10,603 bases of DNA from an uncultured Aeromicrobium sp. (GCF_946221465.1 NZ_CAMJVP010000102.1:1-10603), one strand, 5' to 3'; counted from the stretch's first letter, positions 1-5,465 are shown. Notes: a model not told the origin generated them from the sequence alone. Numbers and translations: made by a program.

Positions 1-59
1 GCCCACCAACCCCCGGTGCGGCGTGCCGGCCACCCGCCTCACGAACCGCGACAGGAACC
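1..59. other. Left-edge stretch, possible end of an upstream gene
   Basis: No complete gene lies here. The reading frame starting at base 1 is open until a TGA at 67-69, so an upstream gene could end inside the first codons of the ATPase gene, as phage genes often do. The other two forward frames are also open, so no protein can be assigned. An AGGAA at 53-57 is the only ribosome-site-like element. Confidence 0.3.
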
Positions 60-1508
60 ATGCACGTGACCGACGAGCAGTACCCGCCCTACACCGACGC
101 GGACACCCCCGCCGGCACCGTCACACCCCTGCGCCCACTCACCAACCCCGCCGCCGAACAAGCCCTCATCGGCGCCATCCTCCTCGCCCCCGAAACCGCC
201 ACCACACTCCTCGACACCGTCGACCCCGACGACTTCGACGACCCCCGCCTCGAAACCATCTGGCAGGCCATCGACCACATCGTCCACACCGACGGCCTCC
301 TGCCCGACCACATCCTCATCGCCGAACACCTCCGCGAAACCGGCGACCTACCTCGCGTCGCCGCGATCCTCCCCCACCTCACCACCGCCTGCCCCTCACC
401 CGCCCAAGCAGCCGAATACGCGCGCCTCGTCCGCCACGCCGCCATCGCCCGCCGCGCCACAGCCAAGCTCGCCCGCGCCCAACAGCAGCTCACCAGCACC
501 ACCCCCGAGCTCCTGCCCCTGCACATCGCAGAAGCCCTCCAGGATCTCGACGACATCACCCGCGTCCTCGCCGGACACAACGCCGGCGCCGGCATCACCA
601 CCCCCACCATCGACGAACTCCTCGACGGCGACGACGACGAACCCGACTGGGTCATCCCCGGCCTCCTCGAACACCAAGACCGCGTCATCGTCACCGCCGC
701 CGAAGGCGCCGGCAAATCCACCCTGCTGCGCCAGATCGCCGTCACAAGCGCCGCCGGCATCCACCCCTTCACCCTCGAACCCATCACCCCCGTCCGCGTC
801 CTCCACGTCGACGTCGAAAACTCCTGGCGCCAATCCCGCCGCCGCTACCGGCCCCTACGCCTCCAAGCCGGCGACCGCCTCAACCCCGAAAACCTCCGCA
901 TCGAACTCAAAACCAGCGGCCTGGACCTGACCACCGCCGAAGACCGCGACTGGCTCACCCGCCTCTGTGTCCACCTCAAGCCGGACCTCCTCCTCATCGG
1001 CCCCATCTACAAACTCGCCGGCGGCGACCCCACCGAAGAACAGTCCGCCAAGCCCGTGGCGCTGGCGATCGACGCGATCCGCGAGAAGGTCGACTGCGCC
1101 GTCATCCTCGAAGCCCACTCCCCGAAGAAGCCCTCCGGCGCCAAGGAGCGGCCCGCCGAACCGTACGGCTGGTCCGGGTGGATGCGCTGGCCCGAACTCG
1201 GCATCTGGCTCGGCGAGGACGGCAGCATCAAGCACTGGCGCGGCGCCCGCGAAGAACGCGACTGGCCCATGCACCTCCAGCGCGGCGGCGACTGGCCCTG
1301 GATGCCCACCATGACCGACCTCGAAGAACGCTGGCACGAGATCCGCCGAGCACGCACCAACGCGCGCCGGCCCCTCAGCCAGCGAGAGCTTGTCCAGGCC
1401 ACCGGACTGTCCAAGACGACCGTCGCCCGAGTCGTCGGAGCAGGTGCTCCCTACGCCGAGATGTGGACCGCTTTCAACGCCAACCAGCACCCCGGAGACG
1501 AGAAGTGA
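60..1508 (+). CDS. DnaB-N / RepA-like AAA ATPase, phage replication protein
   Basis: Predicted 482-residue replication ATPase, probably a helicase or helicase-loader acting on phage DNA. Residues about 25-140 resemble the N-terminal domain of DnaB helicases (AAEQALIGAILL at 31-42, then helices ending near the AAEYARLV stretch). Residues about 195-415 are a RecA-fold core of the RepA/AAA_25 type. Its Walker A is AAEGAGKST (213-221), VLHVDVEN (247-254) is the likely catalytic-glutamate strand, PDLLLIGP (308-315) a Walker-B-like strand, and EAHSPKK (351-357) a sensor-like loop. Residues 438-460 (PLSQRELVQATGLSKTTVARVVG) look like a helix-turn-helix. The start is uncertain: AGGAA lies only 3 bases before ATG 60, while GTG at 66 has better spacing and would remove two residues. 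No separate primase or loader is visible nearby. The 5' two-thirds use C-ending codons and GAA strongly; the 3' third is mixed. The fold assignment is firm; helicase versus loader is inference. Confidence 0.85.
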   Translation: MHVTDEQYPPYTDADTPAGTVTPLRPLTNPAAEQALIGAILLAPETATTLLDTVDPDDFDDPRLETIWQAIDHIVHTDGLLPDHILIAEHLRETGDLPRVAAILPHLTTACPSPAQAAEYARLVRHAAIARRATAKLARAQQQLTSTTPELLPLHIAEALQDLDDITRVLAGHNAGAGITTPTIDELLDGDDDEPDWVIPGLLEHQDRVIVTAAEGAGKSTLLRQIAVTSAAGIHPFTLEPITPVRVLHVDVENSWRQSRRRYRPLRLQAGDRLNPENLRIELKTSGLDLTTAEDRDWLTRLCVHLKPDLLLIGPIYKLAGGDPTEEQSAKPVALAIDAIREKVDCAVILEAHSPKKPSGAKERPAEPYGWSGWMRWPELGIWLGEDGSIKHWRGAREERDWPMHLQRGGDWPWMPTMTDLEERWHEIRRARTNARRPLSQRELVQATGLSKTTVARVVGAGAPYAEMWTAFNANQHPGDEK

Positions 1509-1535
1509 TGAGCACCATAACTTCTGAAATGAGAG

Positions 1536-1777
1536 TGGACCATCCGCTTAATGCAACCCGTACTTTTCGTTGCAATTCCAGCAATAATCGCTGGTCCACC
1601 CCCGATAGGACCAGCCTCCCCCTGGAATCCCGGTCAAAACAGGCAAGTGGTCCACTGGTCCGCCCTGGTCCACAACACGGCGGACCACTGGAATCCCAGG
1701 CAAAACGCGAAGTGGTCCACCCGAATCGCGAAAACGCGCGGACCACCCCTGATTTTCCCTGCAATTTCAATGGTCCA
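1536..1777. repeat. Ten-copy TGGWCCA dyad cluster (iteron-like)
   Basis: The element is a 7-base dyad TGG-W-CCA. Perfect copies are at 1536-1542, 1592-1598, 1648-1654, 1666-1672, 1713-1719 and 1771-1777. One-base variants retaining the GGWCC core are at 1607-1613, 1656-1662, 1681-1687 and 1739-1745. The last four elements form two equal modules, 1680-1720 and 1738-1778, each GCGGACCAC then TGGTCCAC with centres 32 bases apart; the modules repeat with a 58-base period. A longer direct repeat of 33-34 bases (1622-1655 and 1688-1720) begins CTGGAATCCC and ends AAGTGGTCCAC. Several centre spacings (10, 32, 41) are near whole helical turns. This is what is seen; binding by an initiator or repressor is inferred. 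Confidence 0.75.
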
Positions 1778-1782
1778 CGTCG

Positions 1783-1832
1783 CACTCCCTACGGGAGTGG
1801 GTGTCCCCGGGCCACACCACCCACCCACTCCC
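1783..1832 (+). promoter_or_regulatory. Two mutually exclusive hairpins
   Basis: CACTCCC (1783-1789) and GGGAGTG (1793-1799) form a 7-bp stem with a 3-base TAC loop. The same GGGAGTG is also the start of GGGAGTGGGTG (1793-1803), which pairs perfectly over 11 bp with CACCCACTCCC (1822-1832) across an 18-base loop. The two structures cannot coexist. There is no T-run after either, so a simple intrinsic terminator is not well supported. They lie about 100 bases before the first gene of the accessory operon, so attenuation, RNA processing or an origin-associated structure are possible. Confidence 0.5.
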
Positions 1833-1930
1833 CGGACAGGGAGCCCGCCAATGCCGAGCGTGACCGGTCGAAGCGCCGTCCACGCGCGCGAGACCAGCAC
1901 CCCATGAATCACCACACGAAGGAGACACCC

Positions 1931-2743
1931 ATGAATGACAGCAAGACCCGCACCGAGCACTCCTGCGGGTGTGACCTCACTGGGATGACGCCCCCAGCGG
2001 TGCACATCGTGGACGGGCACGACGACCCGCGCCCGGTGACAGTGTCCGAGGAAGCGATCGAGGCGGCGCACGCGGCGCTCCTGCGAGCCACCGGGAGCCG
2101 GAGCGACAAGATTCGCGCCGCCCTGGAAGCCGCCCTCCCGCGCCTGTCCACCGGCCAGGACCTCAGCGAGGAAGCAATCGAGGACGCCATTCACAACCGC
2201 ATGTCAGAGTACATGTCTTGGCGAGGCGAGGAGCTGGCTGACGGTGGTGAGTGGATCGAGTGTCCCGTGCCGGAGCTGATTCGCTTCATCGTGAAGGACC
2301 TGTTCGCCGCTCAGGGCGAGGCGGAGCACATCCTTGCGGTGATCGAGACCGTCAAGCGGACAGGTGGCGCGGTGGAGGTTCGAGGCGTGCGTATCGAGCC
2401 GTGCGACGAGCGCGGTCAGACCGACACGACGCGGAGAGCGGACCTGGCGGCGCGTGACCTCTACGATGCGGGGACTGAGATCGAGGCGCTACGTGACGAG
2501 CTGCGCAAGGTCGTGCAGCTCATCCCCGGATGCATGTCACCGGAGCATTTGCATGTGGCGCTGGAGAAGCTCGTGGCCGAGCGCGACGCTGCCCTCGCGG
2601 TCATCGAGCGGGTGCGGGAAGCGCTTAAGGGGCCGCATCCCTATCCACGAGACCGCCGATCGCAGGACCACTACGCGGCCCTCATCGGGCGTCTGCACGA
2701 GATCGTGCGGCCCGACACCGACGATGAACGGAGTAAGTCATGA
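1931..2743 (+). CDS. Hypothetical phage accessory protein with internal repeats
   Basis: Encodes 270 residues, function not recognised. The start at 1931 is chosen because GAAGGAG at 1918-1924 is well placed. An in-frame ATG at 1904 has no such site, and the frame upstream of it is repeat DNA rather than protein-like. Visible features are CGC at 12-14, a short helical unit SEEAIEAAHAALLRA (39-53) echoed by SEEAIEDAIHNRMSEY (79-94), and a second pair ILAVIETV (134-141) and LAVIERV (222-228). The segment following the first unit (SDKIRAALEAALP, 58-70) matches a helical pattern often seen in actinophage hypothetical proteins. Residues about 180-235 are strongly helical and charged (EIEALRDELRKVV, LEKLVAERDAAL), possibly coiled coil. 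It heads a chain of coupled genes; its TGA overlaps the next ATG. Confidence 0.75.
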   Translation: MNDSKTRTEHSCGCDLTGMTPPAVHIVDGHDDPRPVTVSEEAIEAAHAALLRATGSRSDKIRAALEAALPRLSTGQDLSEEAIEDAIHNRMSEYMSWRGEELADGGEWIECPVPELIRFIVKDLFAAQGEAEHILAVIETVKRTGGAVEVRGVRIEPCDERGQTDTTRRADLAARDLYDAGTEIEALRDELRKVVQLIPGCMSPEHLHVALEKLVAERDAALAVIERVREALKGPHPYPRDRRSQDHYAALIGRLHEIVRPDTDDERSKS

Positions 2744-2961
2744 GCAACGAGATCGCCACCGTGCGCGGTGAGCTGACCTTGAAGATTGGTGACGCCGAGG
2801 CGGTCTCGCCCGGCTTCGTCTCCATCCCGATCGAGGCCAAGACCGAACTCGACTACGAGGGCCAGCTCCAGCTCACGGCCACACCGAACATGCGCGAGGT
2901 CCGCGAGCTGATCACCGAAGTCTTCGCTGCCAGTGCGCGCGAGGAGGCGACGACTGAATGA
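2740..2961 (+). CDS. Small acidic hypothetical protein
   Basis: Encodes 73 residues with no recognised family. ATG 2740 overlaps the preceding TGA in an ATGA box, and GGAG at 2730-2733 is suitably spaced, so translation is probably coupled to the gene before it. The first half alternates hydrophobic and polar residues in a beta-like way (ELTLKIGDAEAV, GFVSIPIEA, GQLQLTATP). The last third is helical and acidic (REVRELITEVFAASAREEA). There are no cysteines, membrane segments or signal peptide. A small beta-rich structural or binding protein is plausible, but nothing assigns a role. Confidence 0.65.
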   Translation: MSNEIATVRGELTLKIGDAEAVSPGFVSIPIEAKTELDYEGQLQLTATPNMREVRELITEVFAASAREEATTE

Positions 2962-3098
2962 GTGACCAGCCGACCGGCTGCGCCAAATGCGCCCGTGGCC
3001 GATGCGACCAGTGCACCGGATTCGACGGCCCGATCACCACCCACCCGGACAGCCTGCCGCTGTGTAGCTGCGCACACCGAGGAGATCGCGATGAATGA
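2958..3098 (+). CDS. 46-residue cysteine-rich zinc-knuckle-like mini-protein
   Basis: This short frame encodes 46 residues. ATG 2958 overlaps the TGA of the gene before it (ATGA), and its own TGA at 3096-3098 lies inside the first codons of the gene starting at 3091, matching the overlap style of the whole operon. The product has CAKC (8-11), CDQC (16-19) and CSC (36-38), plus H29 and H40. The CxxC-x4-CxxC arrangement could hold one zinc ion, with the CxC/His tail as a possible second site. Part of the region can also be read in the frame of the next gene (from 2962), but that reading loses the cysteine pattern and overlaps two genes. GGAGG at 2941-2945 lies about 12 bases upstream. Function unknown; a small nucleic-acid or protein-binding knuckle is inferred. 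Confidence 0.6.
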   Translation: MSDQPTGCAKCARGRCDQCTGFDGPITTHPDSLPLCSCAHRGDRDE

Positions 3099-3705
3099 GT
3101 ACAAGACGTTCCGCGCCAGTGACCAGCGGATACTCGCACAGCAGATCGCCGACGACCTCAACGACGGCATCACCCGTGAGCGTCACGCCGAGATCGCGGC
3201 GGCCGTGCTCACCTCGGACTGGCTCGCCGCCCATGGCGAGCAGGTCCGCGCCGAGCAGCGGGAGATCGACCTGGCGATGCACCAGGCGTACCGTCCCGAG
3301 GTGGTCGCGGAGGTCGCGGTCTACCTCGGTGACGATGCGGACTGGGATGGGATCGCACGATGGTGCGGCGGCGACATCGAGACCGGGCGGGACATCAGCG
3401 ACGAGTACTACTCGTGGATTGTCATCCCGGGCTTCGGTCAGGTGCATCAGGGCCAGTGGCTCATGAAGCACCACGACGGCTCATGGAGCGTCCGCACCGA
3501 GGTCGAGGGGCCGTCCGCGCAGTCCCTGGAGTCCATCCGCGCCGAGGCGAAGGCCGAGGCCCTGACCGAGTTCGCGGACAGCACCCGGTTCCCGCACGAC
3601 TGGGTGCTGTTCCGCCGAGACGACGGCAGTGGCGTCACCATCTCGGACCTGCTGCGCGAGACGGCGGCTCGGTATCGCCGCATCGCTCGGGGTGAGGCGT
3701 CATGA
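3091..3705 (+). CDS. Hypothetical phage protein with WCGG-type domain
   Basis: Encodes 204 residues. ATG 3091 is preferred because GAGGAG at 3079-3084 precedes it and the protein becomes regular from there; a longer in-frame version from GTG 2962 would bury the mini-gene at 2958-3098. Residues 70-135 (IARWCGG at 88-94, YSWIVIPGFG at 107-116, GQWLMKHHDGSWSV at 121-134) resemble a short domain common in phage proteins, with a WCGG box, a hydrophobic strand, then a GDW(I/V)I(R/K)-like strand. I know of no established function for it. The N-terminal 65 residues are helical (LAQQIADDLN, AEQREIDLAMHQAY). The C-terminal segment 145-200 is helical and charged. The stop overlaps the next ATG (ATGA at 3702). 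Confidence 0.7.
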   Translation: MNEYKTFRASDQRILAQQIADDLNDGITRERHAEIAAAVLTSDWLAAHGEQVRAEQREIDLAMHQAYRPEVVAEVAVYLGDDADWDGIARWCGGDIETGRDISDEYYSWIVIPGFGQVHQGQWLMKHHDGSWSVRTEVEGPSAQSLESIRAEAKAEALTEFADSTRFPHDWVLFRRDDGSGVTISDLLRETAARYRRIARGEAS

Positions 3706-4046
3706 CCGGCAAGCCGCCGCTCAAGTTCGGCAAGAATGCCCGGTGGGGCGATGCGACGTGCATGTTCGGCGTCGACGCCCCCGCATGTGATCGTCCGGCA
3801 ACCACGCACATTCTGTGGTTCCCCGAGCTGCATACCTCCGCTACCTGCGACGAGCATCTCGCGTGGCTCGACACTCGTGAATGTCCTGAGTACGAGACGC
3901 ACCCTCACGGTGGTGATTGCGGGATGCCTGGGTCGCTCTGGCACCACCCCTACGAGGACGAGGAACACGGCTACTGCGTATTCCCCGCGCCTGATGACGC
4001 CTCATTCCTGGCAGAAGAGCCCGTTATGACAGGAGCCACCCCGTGA
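3702..4046 (+). CDS. Small Cys/His-rich hypothetical protein, possible metal binder
   Basis: Encodes 114 residues, not recognised. ATG 3702 overlaps the previous TGA, with GGTGAGG at 3691-3697 as ribosome site. Cysteines are at 20, 29, 49, 61, 73 and 92, with histidines at 36, 44, 52, 67, 69, 81, 82 and 89. The arrangement C20-x8-C29 ... H44-x4-C49-x2-H52 could make one zinc site, and the second half (C61, H67, H69, C73, HH81-82, C92) another. Trp and aromatic residues are frequent (LWFPEL, HLAWLD). No signal peptide or membrane segment is visible. It lies in a run of small coupled genes, three or four of which carry zinc-like motifs. Metal binding is inferred from spacing only. Confidence 0.65.
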   Translation: MTGKPPLKFGKNARWGDATCMFGVDAPACDRPATTHILWFPELHTSATCDEHLAWLDTRECPEYETHPHGGDCGMPGSLWHHPYEDEEHGYCVFPAPDDASFLAEEPVMTGATP

Positions 4047-4446
4047 CGAACCTGAGCGCACCTGCGTCCCTCACCGAGATCGTGGAGGCCGCGCTACGGG
4101 GGCACGCCTACCTGTGGAGCAACGGCACCAGTCGCCCGACCTGCTTCTGCGGCGAGTGGACTGGCGCAGCGCCCGATGAGCCGGTCATCGCGAACGGCAA
4201 GATCGCGTGGGCTACTCACGTCGCCGAGGCATCGCGGCCGTCATCGAGCCCGTCATCAGGGCCGACGAGTGCAGAGCCGTGCTCGACCGCATCCATCAGG
4301 TCTACGACATCCAGTGCCCCACACTGCCACGGAGCGCCTACCAGCCCGGAGCGCACTCGGCTCACCGATGGTGGGAGCGCGTGCTCGGCAGCACTCTCGA
4401 AGACCTCCGCCGCCGCGCCGACAAGATCGAACAGGAGACCCGATGA
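4043..4446 (+). pseudogene. Frameshifted small phage protein (two partial frames)
   Basis: The gene begins at GTG 4043, overlapping the previous stop (GTGA), with AGGAG at 4031-4035. The first 62 residues look like a real protein with a CFCGEW box (34-39) and end in IAWATHVAE (54-62). Beyond about 4229 this frame becomes an S/T/P-rich out-of-frame product. Coding continues in the -1 frame from about 4231 with IAAVIEPVIRADE and runs to a TGA at 4444-4446, overlapping the next ATG. One extra base near 4226-4231 would restore a 134-residue protein reading WATHVAEAIAAVIEPVI, a join typical of actinophage proteins of this kind. The interval is 404 bases, one short of a whole codon count. No canonical slippery heptamer is present, so a one-base deletion or sequencing error is likelier than programmed frameshifting. 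GTG 4207 could give a separate 79-residue product. Confidence 0.6.
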
Positions 4447-5384
4447 ACTGCCTGCACTGCACCGCCCCAACCGCCGGCACCACCCTCTGCAACGCCTGCC
4501 GCACCACACTCAAAGTCGCGCTCGACAACATCGCCTCCTACCACGGCGAACTCCTCAGCATCGGCAACAGCGCCACCCCAATCCGCGCCCGGCGGGCCGG
4601 GCACGCCGACTCCGTCCTCACCGCCATCACCAGCGACAACGCACCACGCCCCGACGACCCCGACATGGCCGCCGCCGAGACCAAGAACCTCATCACCACC
4701 TGGGCCCGGATCATCCTCGAAGAAAACCCGCCCGCCACGTACCCAGCCGATACCGTCCGAGCCCTCGTCGGATTCCTCATTCGACACCTACGCACGATCG
4801 CCACCGCCGACTGGGCCGACCAGATCACCACCGACATGCTCACCCTCGAACGCCGCATCCGCCGGATCGTCGAACGCGGCCGCGGCCGCTGGTACGCCGG
4901 TATCTGCTCAGCGATCCTGCGCGCCGAACGCCCCCACGACGGCCTGTCCTGCGCCTGCGCCTGCCACAACGCTGTCGGCACCCCCTGTGACATCGAGGGC
5001 GGCTGTGGCCTCGAGTACGACACTGTCGACGGTGAGATCTGCGAACGCGACCTCTACGCCATCCCCGGCTACTCCTACGTCCGCTGCCCTGACTGCAAAA
5101 CCCAGCACTCGGTGGCCGCCAGGCGAGCGACACTGCTGGCCGAAGCCCGCGAGACTCTCCTGCCGCTCAGCGTGATCTCGACCGTGTGCGTGACCCTGCT
5201 TGAGGATGAGCCGTCGGTCGAGCGGCTCCTCAAGCGGCTGCGCAAGTGGGCCGAGCGGGGCGACCTGATCTGGGCCGACCACGACGGCGGAACCCGGCTG
5301 TACCGGGTCGGTGACGTGCTCGACCTCCTGGCCCGGCGCGCCGCCGACCCCCGCGGCTGGTCCAGGCGTGCACGCGCGTGCTAG
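4443..5384 (+). CDS. Zinc-module protein with winged-helix-like C-terminus
   Basis: Encodes 313 residues, family not recognised. ATG 4443 overlaps the previous TGA (ATGA) and follows AGGAGA near 4432. CLHC (3-6) and CNAC (16-19) form an N-terminal CxxC-x9-CxxC zinc ribbon. Residues 25-165 are mostly helical. A second cysteine-rich module follows: CACACH (170-175), C182, C188, C200 and CPDC (215-218). Residues 238-300 look like a winged helix, with a helical pair (LKRLRKWAERGDL, 263-275) and a beta wing (IWADHDGGTRLYRVGDVLDLL, 276-296). This pattern suits a DNA- or RNA-binding protein. As the last gene before the structured leader and terminase it could be a late-gene regulator, which is inference. 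Codon use shifts within the gene: GAA and C-ending codons dominate until about residue 220, then GAG, CTG and GTG, hinting at a recombination joint. Confidence 0.75.
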   Translation: MNCLHCTAPTAGTTLCNACRTTLKVALDNIASYHGELLSIGNSATPIRARRAGHADSVLTAITSDNAPRPDDPDMAAAETKNLITTWARIILEENPPATYPADTVRALVGFLIRHLRTIATADWADQITTDMLTLERRIRRIVERGRGRWYAGICSAILRAERPHDGLSCACACHNAVGTPCDIEGGCGLEYDTVDGEICERDLYAIPGYSYVRCPDCKTQHSVAARRATLLAEARETLLPLSVISTVCVTLLEDEPSVERLLKRLRKWAERGDLIWADHDGGTRLYRVGDVLDLLARRAADPRGWSRRARAC

Positions 5385-5393
5385 CCTGTTGTC

Positions 5394-5427
5394 GCACTCG
5401 AACCGGTGCAGCTGCATGCCCGAGTGC
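5394..5427. repeat. Nested palindrome in the terminase leader
   Basis: GCACTCG (5394-5400) and CGAGTGC (5421-5427) are a perfect 7-bp inverted pair. Between them is the perfect 10-base palindrome TGCAGCTGCA (5407-5416). A competing 4-bp stem, GCAC/GTGC at 5394-5397 and 5406-5409, is also possible. The structure lies just after the zinc-module gene and about 100 bases before the small terminase start. That location fits a packaging-site (cos or pac) element or a leader-RNA hairpin. Neither is demonstrated. Confidence 0.45.
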
Positions 5428-5436
5428 ATCACACAG

Positions 5437-5465
5437 AACCCCAGTCCAGGCGGCTGGGGTTTCGT
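5437..5465 (+). terminator. Intrinsic-terminator-like hairpin before the terminase genes
   Basis: AACCCCAG (5437-5444) and CTGGGGTT (5454-5461) form an 8-bp perfect stem, extendable by one G-U pair, with a 9-base loop TCCAGGCGG. The stem ends in TTT followed by CGTC, the usual short T-tract seen in high-GC actinobacteria. It would end the accessory operon before the packaging genes, or act as an attenuator if transcription of the terminase genes starts upstream. The remaining bases to 5527 show only the GAGGTGA ribosome site at 5515-5521. Confidence 0.6.

Larger units (their letters stand above)
1509..1930. other. Gene-free stretch with dyad cluster, candidate origin or operator region
   Basis: This 422-base stretch separates the replication ATPase from the accessory operon. 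Its first 90 bases are visibly richer in A and T than anything around them (for example CCATAACTTCTGAAATGAG near 1514). An inverted pair TGCAAC/GTTGCA sits at 1552-1557 and 1569-1574. From 1536 to 1777 there are ten dyad elements (annotated separately), followed by hairpins at 1783-1832. All forward frames stay open for long distances, but the products are rich in R, P, H, S and T and carry the DNA repeats as peptide repeats, so I see no real gene. Position next to a replication ATPase, an AT-rich flank and iterated dyads together suggest a replication origin. A multi-site regulator-binding region is the main alternative. Confidence 0.55.

Noticed and set aside
1784..1798. ACTCCCTACGGGAG resembles a conserved 16S rRNA segment
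   Set aside because: The likeness is confined to the hairpin and the flanks are not rRNA; it is explained by the self-complementary sequence.
23..1930. Very long open frame that overlaps the ATPase gene and continues into the gene at 1931
   Set aside because: The product is almost only R, P and H to about 1500 and then mirrors the DNA repeats, as expected from a C-rich gene read out of frame. Only the part from 1931 is protein-like and has a ribosome site.
1508..1930. ATG at 1508 overlapping the ATPase stop (TGATG) as an upstream start for the gene at 1931
   Set aside because: The overlap and a GAGAAG nearby are suggestive, but the 141 added residues carry the dyad repeats as peptide and lack coding-type base bias; 1931 has a far better ribosome site.
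4176..4442. Upstream extension of the zinc-module gene
   Set aside because: Arg/Ser/Pro-rich and out of frame with the recognised small gene; ATG 4443 has an ATGA overlap and ribosome site.
4231..4990. Continuation of the frame starting at 4043 to a stop at 4990
   Set aside because: Beyond 4231 it is S/T/P- then R/H/P-rich and overlaps the zinc-module gene; it is a shadow caused by the frameshift.
5394..5409. tRNA T-arm resemblance on the minus strand (GGTTCGA)
   Set aside because: Only a 4-bp stem forms and no acceptor, D or anticodon arms can be built around it.
5442..5456. CAGTCCAGGCGGCTG shared (14 of 15) with 10264-10278
   Set aside because: One is a terminator loop and the other a ribosome site; in 10 kb of GC-rich DNA such a match can occur by chance.
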